Of a DNA stretch of 64,000 nt, positions 29,064 to 38,601 are shown one piece after another. Numbering within the stretch: position 1 is the first letter of the stretch; the number at the start of each line of letters is the position of its first letter. Source of the DNA: Flavobacteriales bacterium. GTDB taxonomy: Bacteria > Bacteroidota > Bacteroidia > Flavobacteriales_F > PHOS-HE28. The notes under the pieces were generated by a model. That model did not search any database. It had not been told where the DNA came from and was given only the letters and a program-made list of their open reading frames with translations. The position numbers and the translations under genes were made by a program. The stretch is from assembly GCA_026129465.1 (NCBI GenBank), contig JAHCIA010000001.1, positions 3,179,583 through 3,243,582 of the forward strand, read 5' to 3'.

Positions 29064-29192
29064 GATGCCCCGATCAGGGGGCGGCCGTTTCCAACACATT
29101 GCTGTGGGCATGTCGCCGGCCGGGCGACCGTCCCCTGCGGTCCATGCCTGCGAACTTCGCCAAGGGCACCGGAGAGGGTGCCCCATCCGCTT

Positions 29193-30365
29193 ATGGACCT
29201 GAGCATCTACTTCAAGCCGTCGGCCCGCTTTGGTGGCGGCAGACCCGATCTCCCCGCCAATTCGCTTGGTGACTCCACCCTGTTCCATCTGGAAGGACAG
29301 GAATTCCCCCGGCTGGAAGGCGCGCAAGTGGCCCTCTTCGGTGTGCTGGACGATCCCGGGCATGCACGCCCCAGGGGATGTGTGGAAGCTCCGGACGCCA
29401 TACGCGAGCACCTCTATGCCCTTTACGCACCAGCCGGGGAGGCCCGGCTCGTGGACCTGGGGGACATCCATCCTGGAGCCAGCGCCTCGGACACCCAACA
29501 TGCCGTGGCCGAGACCATCGCGGAACTGCTGCGCATGAACATCCTGCCGATCATGCTGGGCGGTGGCCAGGGGCACACCTATTCCCAGTATCTCGCTTAC
29601 GAGCGGCTGGAGCGTACCGCCAACCTGGCCTGCATCGATGCGCGCTTCGATCTGGGTGAGCCCGGGCAGGGCCTTGCCGACACCAGCTACCTGAGCCATA
29701 TCGTGCTGCGGCAACCCAACTACCTCTTCAATTACAGCAACCTGGGCTTCCAGACCTACCTGGTGGACCAGCCAGGCATCGCCCTGATGGACAAACTCTA
29801 CTTCGATGCCCATCGGCTGGGCGAGCTGCGGGCGGACCTGTCCGATGCGGAACCCTTGCTGCGCAATGCCGACACCTTGAGCGTGGACATGAGCGCCATT
29901 CGTCGCAGTGATGCCCCTGGGACCACGCGCCCGGGTCCCAATGGATTCCACGCCGAGGAGATCTGCCAACTGATGCGTTATGCGGGCGTCAGCGAGAAGG
30001 TCGGTTCGCTTGGGATCTACGAACTGGACCCAACGCGGGATGTGGACGGGGTCACCGCCCAACTCGCCGCCCAGATGGTCTGGTGCTTCCTCGATGGCCA
30101 TCGCAGCCGCACCAACGATCTTCCCTGGCTGGACCGCAAACGCTTCACCCGCTTCCGAATACCCATACGCGGACATGATCAGGACCTGGTCTTCTACAAG
30201 AGCCAGGTGAGCGACCGCTGGTGGATGGACATACCCTACCGGGCAGAGCAGGAAGCGCGATTCGAAAGGCACCATCTCGTACCGTGCTCCTACTCGGACT
30301 ATCGCATGGCTTGCCGTGAGGAAGTGCCCGATCGCTGGTGGCGGACCTTCCAGAAGCTGGCTTGA
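29193..30365 (+). CDS. Ureohydrolase-fold (arginase/formimidoylglutamase-like) protein with degenerate metal site
   Basis: A 390-residue protein of the arginase/agmatinase/formimidoylglutamase fold. The four signature blocks can be placed, but key ligands differ: the usual GGDHS is GGGQGHT (about 123-129), DAHxD is DARFD (149-153, His replaced by Arg), and SxDxDxxDP is SVDMSAIRRSD (230-240, second Asp replaced by Ser). A di-manganese centre therefore looks incomplete. Bacteroidota often have such a gene beside gldKLMN. It may be a non-catalytic relative with a structural or assembly role; this is inference. ATG 29193 is preferred over an in-frame GTG at 29178. Confidence 0.75.
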   Translation: MDLSIYFKPSARFGGGRPDLPANSLGDSTLFHLEGQEFPRLEGAQVALFGVLDDPGHARPRGCVEAPDAIREHLYALYAPAGEARLVDLGDIHPGASASDTQHAVAETIAELLRMNILPIMLGGGQGHTYSQYLAYERLERTANLACIDARFDLGEPGQGLADTSYLSHIVLRQPNYLFNYSNLGFQTYLVDQPGIALMDKLYFDAHRLGELRADLSDAEPLLRNADTLSVDMSAIRRSDAPGTTRPGPNGFHAEEICQLMRYAGVSEKVGSLGIYELDPTRDVDGVTAQLAAQMVWCFLDGHRSRTNDLPWLDRKRFTRFRIPIRGHDQDLVFYKSQVSDRWWMDIPYRAEQEARFERHHLVPCSYSDYRMACREEVPDRWWRTFQKLA

Positions 30366-30423
30366 ACGGCTGAGAGGGGAGGTTGGTGGGTCTTTGTGGA
30401 CGGTCCGGCGAAAGGGATCCGGA

Positions 30424-30453
30424 TTTGGCCGTTTCGGTTTGTTGCTATATTGG
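30424..30453 (+). promoter_or_regulatory. Probable promoter of the type IX secretion operon
   Basis: TTTG, 18 nt, TATATTGG: close to the Bacteroidota consensus with one mismatch in the -7 box and slightly short spacing. It lies about 70 nt before the porP start. Confidence 0.45.
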
Positions 30454-30522
30454 CGCCGGGATCAACACCGATCGGGCGGCTATCGCATGCCCGATCGTGC
30501 TTAACAAGAACGAACCGACAAG

Positions 30523-31455
30523 ATGAGGGGGATAGCTACCGCAGCGGTTTGCGCGGTCCTTGGCAGCGTTTCATTCGCCCAGCAGGACCCGCAGTTCACG
30601 CAATACATGTTCGACCGCCTGTCGATCAACCCGGCCGTGGCAGGCACCACAGGCCAACTCTGCGCCACCGCGCTGCTCCGCCAGCAGTGGACCGGCTTTG
30701 ATGGCGCCCCCAAGACCGGGCTCCTCAATGCGCACATGCCCCTGGCCAAGATCAGCAGTGGCATCGGCCTGTCGGTGTACCTGGATGAGTTGGGCCAGCA
30801 GAAGAGCACCTTCGCACGGCTGCACTACTCCTTCCACAGGAAGCTGGGCGCTGGCACCTTCGGCATCGGCCTCTATGCGGGGCTGGGCAGCCACACCTTG
30901 GGCCGGGATTGGATCGCCACGGATGGTGTGGCCACCGATGCCGCCATCCCGGACAATGGCCAAAGCCAGGGAGGCTTCGATCTTGGCGCGGGGCTGTACT
31001 ATGCATCCCCCACTTTCTGGATAGGCCTTTCCAGCACCCACCTCCCCGAGACGGAACTCGATGATGTGAGCATCAAGATGCGCCGCCACTATTGGGTCCA
31101 GGCAGGCTACGATTGGAAGATCGGCGGTGATGCGAAGTACGTGCTGCAGCCGTCCACCCTGATCAAGACCGACGGTACGTCCACCCAGTTCGACGTGAAC
31201 GCCACTTTCCTCTACAATAGCATGGTGTGGCTGGGCGTTTCCTACCGTACTGAGGACGCCATCGCCCCCATGATAGGATACCAGCACAAGATGCCCAATG
31301 GCAAGTCCATGCTTCGCGTGGGCTACAGCTATGACGTCACCACCTCGCAACTGAGGAACTACAGCAGTGGCAGCCATGAGGTCATGGTGAACTACTGCGT
31401 CCTATTGGAGAAGAAACCGGACCTGCAGATCTACAGGAACGTTCGCTTCCTGTGA
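30523..31455 (+). CDS. porP: Type IX secretion outer-membrane protein PorP/SprF family
   Basis: A 310-residue outer-membrane beta-barrel with signal peptide ending SFAQ. The mature start QQDPQFTQYMFDRLSINPAVAG is diagnostic for PorP/SprF, followed by RQQWTGFDGAPKT and alternating strands to the C-terminal NYCVLLEKKPDL. PorP/SprF proteins act at the outer membrane in type IX secretion and in surface delivery of cargo such as gliding adhesins. First gene of the gldK-N cluster, about 70 nt after a promoter-like element. Confidence 0.92.
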   Translation: MRGIATAAVCAVLGSVSFAQQDPQFTQYMFDRLSINPAVAGTTGQLCATALLRQQWTGFDGAPKTGLLNAHMPLAKISSGIGLSVYLDELGQQKSTFARLHYSFHRKLGAGTFGIGLYAGLGSHTLGRDWIATDGVATDAAIPDNGQSQGGFDLGAGLYYASPTFWIGLSSTHLPETELDDVSIKMRRHYWVQAGYDWKIGGDAKYVLQPSTLIKTDGTSTQFDVNATFLYNSMVWLGVSYRTEDAIAPMIGYQHKMPNGKSMLRVGYSYDVTTSQLRNYSSGSHEVMVNYCVLLEKKPDLQIYRNVRFL

Positions 31456-31574
31456 GCCACGGAAACCAACACAACCAGACTGTCGTAGACCGCCTCGTCG
31501 TAGTTGTCCGCTTACCCGAACACCCGCGCCAGGCATCCCTGCAAGGAAACCCACTGCGACAAACAAGGAAGATC

Positions 31575-32936
31575 ATGGAACGTCCCATCATGTATCTCTG
31601 TGCCATAGGCTTGCTGGCGAGCTGTGGCAGAGGTGGTCAAGGGCAGTTGATCGGTGTCCAGGGCAGACCTTCCTGGTACCAGGTGGACCCCTACGGCATG
31701 AACTACATCGGCATGGGCTCCTTCGTCATGGGACCCAGCGACCAGGATGTGCCCTATGCGCTCGTGACCAAGAGCAAGACCGTGTCGGTCCAGGCCTTTT
31801 ACATGGACCAGACGGAGATCTCCAACAACGAGTACCGCCAGTTCGTGTACTATGTACGCGACTCCATCGCCAAACGCATCCTGGGGGATGAGGATATCGG
31901 CGAACATGTGTTCTTCGAGGACGAGTACGGGGAGGACCTCGATCCCCCGCGCATCAACTGGAAGCCACGCATCAACTGGTATGGGGATGAGGAGCGTGAG
32001 GTGCTGTACGAGATGTTCCTCTCCGAAGGCGAGCGCTTCTACCAGCAGAAGGAGATCGATACGCGGAAGTTGCTCTTCGAGTACTACTGGATCGATCTGA
32101 AGGAAGCGGCGCGAAAGGGTACCCCCACCAACTGGGCGCGTGACCTCGATCTGAGCTACACCAACGTCAAGGGCCAGAACAACGCCATCCGCGGTCACAG
32201 CGACCGGTCGAAGTTCATCATCAAGGAGATCATCCCGGTCTATCCGGACACCTTGGTGTGGGTGCATGACTTCACCTACGCCTTCAATGAGCCGATGACC
32301 GAGAACTATTTCTGGCATCCGGCCTATGACGATTATCCCGTGGTGGGCCTGACCTGGCAGCAGTGCAACGCCTTCAATGTGTGGCGCACCCAGTTGATGA
32401 ACAATTGGCTCGACCGTGGGGGTGACGCCTATGTGAACCGCTTCCGGTTGCCCACCGAGGCCGAGTGGGAGTACGCGGCACGCGGAGGTCTGGACCTGGC
32501 GCCATATCCGTGGGGCGGCCCCTACGTGCGCAATCGCCAGGGCTGCTTCCTGGGCAACTTCAAACCCCTGCATGGCAACTACGTGGATGACGGCGGTTTC
32601 CATACCGTGCCCGTGGACAGCTACACGGCCAATGACTACGGCCTCTACAACATGGCAGGCAATGTGTCCGAATGGACAAGCACCGCCTTCGACGAGAGCG
32701 TGTATGATTTCGCCCATGACCTGAACCCCGAGTACCAGTACGACGCGCTCCAGAACGACCCGCCTTCCCTGAAGCGCAAGGTCATCCGCGGCGGCTCTTG
32801 GAAGGACATCGGCTACTTCATCCAGACCGGCACCCGGAGCTACGAGTACCAGGATACGGCCAAGTCGTACATCGGCTTCCGCTCCGTGATGACCTACTTG
32901 GGACGCGGCAAGGCCGTGAACGCCGAGGACCTTTGA
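31575..32936 (+). CDS. gldK: Type IX secretion lipoprotein GldK
   Basis: A 453-residue lipoprotein (signal MERPIMYLCAIGLLASCG; lipidated Cys about 17). The body is a formylglycine-generating-enzyme-like (sulfatase-modifying factor) fold: YIGMGSFVMGPSD, FYMDQTEISNNEYRQF, YPVVGLTWQQCNAF, RFRLPTEAEWEYAARGG, GLYNMAGNVSEWT, IRGGSW. GldK/PorK forms the periplasmic ring with GldN under the outer membrane. Start at ATG 31575 begins the signal peptide. About 120 nt after porP and 95 nt before gldL. Confidence 0.96.
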   Translation: MERPIMYLCAIGLLASCGRGGQGQLIGVQGRPSWYQVDPYGMNYIGMGSFVMGPSDQDVPYALVTKSKTVSVQAFYMDQTEISNNEYRQFVYYVRDSIAKRILGDEDIGEHVFFEDEYGEDLDPPRINWKPRINWYGDEEREVLYEMFLSEGERFYQQKEIDTRKLLFEYYWIDLKEAARKGTPTNWARDLDLSYTNVKGQNNAIRGHSDRSKFIIKEIIPVYPDTLVWVHDFTYAFNEPMTENYFWHPAYDDYPVVGLTWQQCNAFNVWRTQLMNNWLDRGGDAYVNRFRLPTEAEWEYAARGGLDLAPYPWGGPYVRNRQGCFLGNFKPLHGNYVDDGGFHTVPVDSYTANDYGLYNMAGNVSEWTSTAFDESVYDFAHDLNPEYQYDALQNDPPSLKRKVIRGGSWKDIGYFIQTGTRSYEYQDTAKSYIGFRSVMTYLGRGKAVNAEDL

Positions 32937-33031
32937 TCCGATGACCGACGGTAAGCACGTTACCAGGGCGGCCCCGGAGCATTCCTGACATTGAACCCTC
33001 TTCAGACAACCATCAAAAGCAAGGATCGACG

Positions 33032-33823
33032 ATGAAACCAGGCAGCAAGAAGTGGAAGAACTTCATGGCCAAGCTCTACGGATGGGGCGCCGCCCTCGTG
33101 ATCGTAGGCGCACTCTTCAAGATTGAGCACTGGCCGGGCGCCAGTCTATTCCTGGTGATCGGCCTCAGTACCGAGGCGATCATCTTCTTCTTCTCGGCCT
33201 TCGAGCCACCCCATGAGGATCCCGATTGGAGTCTGGTCTACCCCGAGCTCGCCACCGGCGACCGCGCCGAGGGTGATGAATTCAAAAAGGAGGACCAGCG
33301 TTCGATCACCGAGCAGTTGGACGACATGCTGGAAAGCGCCAGGATCGAACCCGAACTCATCGCGAGCCTGGGTGATGGCATGCGCTCCTTGAGCGACCAG
33401 GCGCGCCAGATGGGCGAGATCACCGGGGCGGCTTCCGCGACCAATGAATACGCCAACAGCCTGAAGAGCGCCTCCGCGCGTGTCAGCGACCTGAGCGACT
33501 CCTACGCCAAGGCCAGCGAAAGTCTCGTGGGTCTTACGCAGAACGCCGATGCCGGAAGGAACGCCGGGGAAAGCCTGCAGCGCATGAGCCAGAACCTCAG
33601 CGCACTCAACGAGATGTACGAACTGCAACTGCGCGGCAGCCGCGAGAAGCTCGAGGCGGCCAACCAGATGTTCGAGGGCATGGCAGACATGCTGACCAAC
33701 CTGCGCAACTCGGTGGATGATACCAAGCGCTACAAGGAGAACATCGCCGTGTTGAGCGACAACCTCTCCAAGCTCAACCAGGTCTACGGCAACATGCTCG
33801 CCGCCATGACCATCAGCCGCTGA
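33032..33823 (+). CDS. gldL: Type IX secretion motor protein GldL
   Basis: A 263-residue inner-membrane protein. Two transmembrane helices lie near the N-terminus (about 12-32 and 38-62) with conserved KIEHWPGAS between them and TEAIIFFFSAFEPP at the end of the second; the Glu in this helix is the known proton-pathway residue of the family. The C-terminal part is helical and cytoplasmic. GldL forms a pentamer with the GldM dimer and is thought to power secretion and gliding by proton flow. Confidence 0.96.
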   Translation: MKPGSKKWKNFMAKLYGWGAALVIVGALFKIEHWPGASLFLVIGLSTEAIIFFFSAFEPPHEDPDWSLVYPELATGDRAEGDEFKKEDQRSITEQLDDMLESARIEPELIASLGDGMRSLSDQARQMGEITGAASATNEYANSLKSASARVSDLSDSYAKASESLVGLTQNADAGRNAGESLQRMSQNLSALNEMYELQLRGSREKLEAANQMFEGMADMLTNLRNSVDDTKRYKENIAVLSDNLSKLNQVYGNMLAAMTISR

Positions 33824-33884
33824 CGCCATCGGCGCATGCACCAGACCTTGAACGAACGGAACCGGACAAACCCGCAGGAGCAAG

Positions 33885-35537
33885 ATGGCAGGTGGAAAAT
33901 TGTCGCCCAGGCAGAAGATGATCAACATGATGTATCTCGTGTTGACCGCGCTGCTGGCATTGAACGTTTCTAAAGAGATACTCGACAGCTTCGTCACGGT
34001 GGACAAGGGCCTTGGCATCACCAAGGGCACACTCGCCGAGAAGATGTCCGAGACCTACACCACCTTCGGTTCGCTGGCGGGTGAGAACGCGGCCAAGTAT
34101 GGCGCGGCCCACGCCTCCGCACAGGAGGTGCAGCGTGCGGCCGATGGCATGGTGGCCTATATCGACAGCATCAAGGCCAGGCTGATCGCCGGCACGGACA
34201 AGCTGCCCATGGACTCCGTGGTATTGCGCGACCCCAATGGGAAGCCCATGATCCGGCCTCTTGAACTGGTGAAGGGCAAGGACAATTACACCGTGCTCAC
34301 CAACATGATGGGCATGGGCGATCCGGGTGTGCCCAAGGAAGGGCCTTACACGGCGCTCGAACTGCGTTCCAAGCTGGAGGAGTTCCGCGACATGCTCAAG
34401 CGCATCGGTGCCGACAATCAGGTGATCGTGGAGAACATGGACCGCATGTTCGATTTCAGCGAACGGAAGGACTCTGGTGGCAAACCCGTGAGCTGGGAGG
34501 CGCTGAATTTCTATCATGTGCCGTTGGCCGCGGGTGTCACCATCCTTTCCAAGGTGCAGATGGATGTGCGCAATTCCGAGAACGAACTTGTCAACTGGAT
34601 GCTTGGCGAGGTGGAGGGTGAGAGCTTCAAGTTCAACAAGCTCACGGCCATCGTGAAGCCGCAGAGCAGCTATGTGACCGTTGGCGGAACCTATCGCGCG
34701 GAGATCTTCCTGGGGGCCTATGATGACCAGAACACCCCGGAGGTGTATATCGCAGGACCGGGTGCCAAGGTGGACACCGCCGCCAAGAAGATCATCGGCG
34801 AATCCATCAAGCTGCCAATGGAAGGCACCAAGGCCAAGCTGGAGCAGACCGCTTCTGGTTCCGGTCTTCGGACGGTGAGCGGCATCATCAAGTTCAAACC
34901 GGTGGGGGGCGAAGAGCAGATCGAGACTTTTGAGACCTCTTATGAGGTGGCGACCCCCAACCTGGTCGTCAGCCCCACCAAGATGAATGTCTTCTACCGC
35001 GGCGTTGACAACCCCGTGGACATCAGCGTATCCGGCTACAGCGCCAAGGACATCGCACCGAGCATGTCCAACGGTACGCTCACCAAGGCCACCGCTGGCT
35101 ATACCGTACGCCCCGGCAGCGATTCCAAGGCGCTGATCAGCTGTACGGTGACCAACCCCGATGGTACGAAGAAGACCATGCCCGGCGTGGAGTTCAGGGT
35201 GAAGAACGTGCCCAGCCCGCAACCCTTCTTCGCGGGCAAGAGCGTGAACGACGAGACCATCAAGAAGGCCGAGCTCACCGCTGCGCAGGGTGTGATCGCC
35301 CGGATGATCGACTTCGAGTTCGATCTGAAGTTCGACATCGTGGAGTTCAAGGTGACCATGATCGTGGGTGGTACTCCCATCGAGAAAATGACCAAGGGGC
35401 CCGCGGTGAGCGGTGACATGAAGGAGATGTTCAACAAGGCGAAGCCCGGCCAGAAGATCTACATCGAAGGCATCAAGGCGAGAGGCCCCGATGGCACGGT
35501 CCGCAATCTGGGTTCGCTCTCCTTCAAGGTGGTGTAA
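33885..35537 (+). CDS. gldM: Type IX secretion motor/shaft protein GldM
   Basis: A 550-residue protein with one N-terminal transmembrane helix (about 12-32, INMMYLVLTALLALNVSKEIL) and four periplasmic domains ending SLSFKVV. N-terminal AGGKLSPRQKMINMMYL is typical of GldM/PorM. It passes torque from the GldL motor to the GldK/GldN ring. 61 nt after gldL and 21 nt before gldN. Confidence 0.97.
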   Translation: MAGGKLSPRQKMINMMYLVLTALLALNVSKEILDSFVTVDKGLGITKGTLAEKMSETYTTFGSLAGENAAKYGAAHASAQEVQRAADGMVAYIDSIKARLIAGTDKLPMDSVVLRDPNGKPMIRPLELVKGKDNYTVLTNMMGMGDPGVPKEGPYTALELRSKLEEFRDMLKRIGADNQVIVENMDRMFDFSERKDSGGKPVSWEALNFYHVPLAAGVTILSKVQMDVRNSENELVNWMLGEVEGESFKFNKLTAIVKPQSSYVTVGGTYRAEIFLGAYDDQNTPEVYIAGPGAKVDTAAKKIIGESIKLPMEGTKAKLEQTASGSGLRTVSGIIKFKPVGGEEQIETFETSYEVATPNLVVSPTKMNVFYRGVDNPVDISVSGYSAKDIAPSMSNGTLTKATAGYTVRPGSDSKALISCTVTNPDGTKKTMPGVEFRVKNVPSPQPFFAGKSVNDETIKKAELTAAQGVIARMIDFEFDLKFDIVEFKVTMIVGGTPIEKMTKGPAVSGDMKEMFNKAKPGQKIYIEGIKARGPDGTVRNLGSLSFKVV

Positions 35538-35558
35538 TTCAAACCGATCGATCCAACG

Positions 35559-36419
35559 ATGAGGACCTGCAGGAACATCATGGCCGCCGCCGCGATAGCA
35601 GTGGCCGCCGCATGGGGCGCCCCGGAGGTGGACGCACAGACCGTGCTCGACGGGGCCTACATCAAGGAGCACACGAAGACCAAGCGGGTGGTCCCGTACG
35701 TGTCCATCCGTGAAGCCGATGTGATGTGGATGCGCCGCGTATGGCGCACCGTCGATCTGCGGGAGAAGATGAACCACCCGCTCTACTACCCCACTGAGCC
35801 GATCAACGACCGCAAGAGCCTCTTCGATGTTATCCGGCAGGGCCTCATGGTCGATGGCTCCATCACCGCCTACGATGCCGGTCCGCTGCTCACCGACGAT
35901 GAATTCCGCAAACCGCTCCTGGCCACTGAACTCAAGGAGATGTTCATGCGGGTGGACACGCAATACACCGAATCACTGGAGACCGGTGACATGGAGATGG
36001 TGGTTCAGGATATTCCCTTGGAGAGCCGCGACATCAAAATGTACCGGATCAAGGAGGACTGGATCTTCGACAAGCAGCGGTCCTCCATGGAGATCCGTAT
36101 CATCGGCATCGCCCCCATGAAGGAGATGCGTGGCGATGATGGTGAGATCCGCGGATACGCCCCGCTGTTCTGGCTCTACTACCCGGAGTGCCGATATGTC
36201 TTCGCCAACTGGGACGCCTTCAACCGGGAGAACGATGCGGAGCGTCGCAGTTTCGAAGACATATTCTGGAAGCGCCAGTTCAGCAGTTACATCACCAAGT
36301 GGAGCAATGTGTACGACCGCCAGTTGAGCGACTACAAGACCGGCCTCGATGCCTTGTTGGAAGGTGAGGCCATCAAGCAGGCGCTTTTCGAGTTCGAGCA
36401 TGATCTCTGGAACTTCTGA
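35559..36419 (+). CDS. gldN: Type IX secretion ring protein GldN
   Basis: A 286-residue periplasmic protein with signal peptide (MRTCRNIMAAAAIAVAAAWG… ending VDAQ). Family hallmarks: YIKEHTKTKRVVPYVSIREADVMW (in parts), IREAD, RRVWRTVDLREKMNHPLYYP (start), LFWLYYPECRYVF, and FEDIFWKRQFSSYITK. GldN/PorN completes the periplasmic ring with GldK. A hairpin follows 23 nt after the stop and ends the operon. Confidence 0.96.
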   Translation: MRTCRNIMAAAAIAVAAAWGAPEVDAQTVLDGAYIKEHTKTKRVVPYVSIREADVMWMRRVWRTVDLREKMNHPLYYPTEPINDRKSLFDVIRQGLMVDGSITAYDAGPLLTDDEFRKPLLATELKEMFMRVDTQYTESLETGDMEMVVQDIPLESRDIKMYRIKEDWIFDKQRSSMEIRIIGIAPMKEMRGDDGEIRGYAPLFWLYYPECRYVFANWDAFNRENDAERRSFEDIFWKRQFSSYITKWSNVYDRQLSDYKTGLDALLEGEAIKQALFEFEHDLWNF

Positions 36420-36441
36420 TCCTGCGCCGTAAGGCAATTCT

Positions 36442-36468
36442 GCGAAGCCCCGCCCTGCGGGGCTTCGC
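36442..36468 (+). terminator. Terminator after gldN
   Basis: GCGAAGCCCC pairs with GGGGCTTCGC around GCCCTGC. The next gene's -7 box begins immediately after it. Confidence 0.75.
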
Positions 36469-36476
36469 TACTTTTG
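36469..36476 (+). promoter_or_regulatory. -7 box for the ABC-F gene
   Basis: TACTTTTG matches the Bacteroidota -7 consensus and sits 9 nt before the ATG at 36486. No TTG at 19-21 nt upstream, because the terminator stem occupies that position. Confidence 0.5.
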
Positions 36477-36485
36477 CGCCCCTCC

Positions 36486-38429
36486 ATGCTGACCGTACAA
36501 GGATTAACGCTCCATTTCGGCGTCCGACCGATGTTCGACGAGGTGTCGTTCTTCATCGGCACCGATGATCGCATCGGGCTGGTGGGCAGGAACGGTGCGG
36601 GCAAGAGTACCCTGCTGAAGATCCTCGCCGGCAAGCAGCCCTATGATAGCGGTACCATCGGCAGACCGCGCGACCTGACCATGGGCTACCTGCCCCAGGA
36701 AATGACGCACGATCTGGCGTTGACCCCCTGGCAGGTGGCTGAAAGGGCCTTCGCGGAAGCGCGAGAACTGGAGGCCTCCTTGGACCGCATCACCGCCGAT
36801 CTGGAGAAGGCCACCAGCGATGAGGAGGCCATTGAACTGGCCACTCTCCTCGCGCACGCGCATGAGCGTCTGAACGCCCTGGGTGCGGCGGATCACGATA
36901 TGCAGGTGGAGCGCATGCTCAAGGGGCTGGGATTCGTGGGGCATGACATGCACCGGGCGCTGTCCGAGCTCAGCGGTGGCTGGCGGATGCGGGCCGAGCT
37001 CGCGCGTATCCTCCTCATGCGGCCTGACCTGCTCCTCCTCGATGAACCTACCAACCACCTCGACCTTCCCGCCATCCAATGGCTGGAGGACCTGCTCCGC
37101 ACCTATCCGGCCGCTTTGGTGCTCATCTCGCACGACAAGACCTTCCTGGATCGCCTCACCACGCGCACCATCGAGGTGGCCAACGGCAAACTCATCGACC
37201 GCAAGGCCTCCTGGAGCAAGTTCGTGGAGTTGCGGAAGGTCGAGCGCGAGCAACTCTCCGCCGCCGCCAAGGACCAACAGAAGTACATCCAGGAGACCGA
37301 GAAGCTCATCAACAAGTTCCGCGCGAAAGCCAGCAAGGCCGCCTTCGCCCAAAGCCTGATCACCAAGCTCGAAAAGCTCGATCGCATCGAGGTGGAGGAT
37401 GAGGACCTGCGGAAAATGCTGGTGAAATTCCCCCCGGCGCCCGCATCCGGTAAGATCGTCTGCGAAGTGCTCAAGGTGAGCAAGGCGTACGGGGACAAGG
37501 TGATCTTCCGCAATGCCGAGTTGATCATCGCCAAGGGCGAGCACCTCGCGCTGGTGGGCGCCAACGGCACGGGCAAATCCACCCTGGTGCGCATGATCGT
37601 CGGGGAAGAGCCCTACGAAGGCGCGATCCGCCTCGGCCACAACGTCATTCCGGGTTACTACGCCCAGGATATGCCCGAGCGCATGGATCCCAAGCTCACC
37701 GTGCTGCAGACCGCTGAGTACGCAGCCAGCGAGGAGAACCGCACCCGGGTGCGCGCCATGCTCGGCGCCTTCATGTTCAGCGGGGAGGACGTGGACAAGA
37801 AAGTGAAGGTGCTCAGTGGCGGTGAGCGGGCGCGCCTGGCCCTATGCTGCATGTTGCTCAAGCCGCTCAACTTCCTCATTCTCGATGAACCCACGCACCA
37901 TCTGGACATCCAGAGCAAGGATGTGCTGAAGGAGGCCCTGAAGAGCTACGAAGGCACCTTCCTGCTGGTGAGCCACGACCGTGATTTCCTCACGGGACTC
38001 ACCAACCGCATCCTGGAACTGGACCACCACCGCATCCGGGATCAGCACATGGACATACTGGAGCTGATCGAGAAGCGCAAGGCGCTCCAAAGTGCGGACA
38101 TCGGCAAGAGCGACACCCAGCGCCCCAAAGCCATGAAAGCCCCCGCGGCCAAGGGCGATAGGGACGATCATCACTCTCGCCGTGAGCGCGAAAAGGAACT
38201 GCGGCGGGTGCAGAACCAGGTGAAGCGCCTGGAGGACCGGCTTGCCGGCCTGGAGCGCGAGGAGAAGGAACTCCAGGAGCGCGTGATGAAAGGAGGTCTT
38301 CCGGCCGATGAAGTGGAGCGGGGATATGCCAAACTCGGCGAGATCGCCCAAAGCATCGCCGCCACCATGGAAGAATGGGAAAGCACCGCTCTGCGGCTGG
38401 AGGAACTTGGCGAGGGCAAGGAAGTCTGA
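36486..38429 (+). CDS. ABC-F family ATPase (ribosome-associated)
   Basis: A 647-residue soluble protein with two ABC domains and no membrane part. First domain: GRNGAGKST, LSGGWRMR, LLLLDEPTNHLD. Second domain: GANGTGKST, LSGGERARLA, LILDEPTHHLD. A linker helix pair separates them; after the second domain a charged coiled coil of about 100 residues (RREREKELRRVQNQVKRLE) ends the protein, as in Uup/YheS-like ABC-Fs. These proteins bind the ribosome E-site and ease stalled translation or shape assembly. ATG 36486 follows a -7 box. Confidence 0.9.
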   Translation: MLTVQGLTLHFGVRPMFDEVSFFIGTDDRIGLVGRNGAGKSTLLKILAGKQPYDSGTIGRPRDLTMGYLPQEMTHDLALTPWQVAERAFAEARELEASLDRITADLEKATSDEEAIELATLLAHAHERLNALGAADHDMQVERMLKGLGFVGHDMHRALSELSGGWRMRAELARILLMRPDLLLLDEPTNHLDLPAIQWLEDLLRTYPAALVLISHDKTFLDRLTTRTIEVANGKLIDRKASWSKFVELRKVEREQLSAAAKDQQKYIQETEKLINKFRAKASKAAFAQSLITKLEKLDRIEVEDEDLRKMLVKFPPAPASGKIVCEVLKVSKAYGDKVIFRNAELIIAKGEHLALVGANGTGKSTLVRMIVGEEPYEGAIRLGHNVIPGYYAQDMPERMDPKLTVLQTAEYAASEENRTRVRAMLGAFMFSGEDVDKKVKVLSGGERARLALCCMLLKPLNFLILDEPTHHLDIQSKDVLKEALKSYEGTFLLVSHDRDFLTGLTNRILELDHHRIRDQHMDILELIEKRKALQSADIGKSDTQRPKAMKAPAAKGDRDDHHSRREREKELRRVQNQVKRLEDRLAGLEREEKELQERVMKGGLPADEVERGYAKLGEIAQSIAATMEEWESTALRLEELGEGKEV

Positions 38430-38443
38430 CCCCCCGTCCCGCT

Positions 38444-38477
38444 TTTGTCGCCATTCTAGCCGCCCGATCTATATTTG
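38444..38477 (+). promoter_or_regulatory. Promoter of the initiator tRNA gene
   Basis: TTTG, 22 nt, TATATTTG (exact -7 consensus), ending 8 nt before the tRNA. Transcription would start almost at the mature 5' end. Confidence 0.6.
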
Positions 38478-38485
38478 CGCCCCAT

Positions 38486-38558
38486 TGCGGGGTGGAGCAG
38501 ATGGTAGCTCGTCGGGCTCATAACCCGAAGGCCGCAGGTTCGAGTCCTGCCCCCGCTA
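38486..38558 (+). tRNA. Initiator tRNA-fMet (anticodon CAU)
   Basis: 73 nt. The anticodon CAT sits in GGGCTCATAACCC, whose three G:C pairs mark initiator tRNAs. The acceptor is T-GCGGGG with CCCCGC-T, so position 1:72 is a T:T mismatch, matching the unpaired 1:72 of initiators. The T-arm is GCAGG-TTCGAGT-CCTGC. CCA is not encoded. A promoter lies upstream and a terminator follows. Confidence 0.95.
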
Positions 38559-38564
38559 CGATGA

Positions 38565-38588
38565 GAGCCCCGGCCAAGGCCGGGGTTC
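38565..38588 (+). terminator. Terminator after the initiator tRNA
   Basis: GAGCCCCGGCC pairs with GGCCGGGGTTC around AA, followed by TTTGTTT. It lies 6 nt after the tRNA. Confidence 0.8.
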
Positions 38589-38601
38589 TTTGTTTCGACC
38601 C

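Noticed and set aside
33813..35963. A 716-codon open frame antisense to gldM
   Set aside because: GldM is certain; the opposite frame has no recognisable domain.
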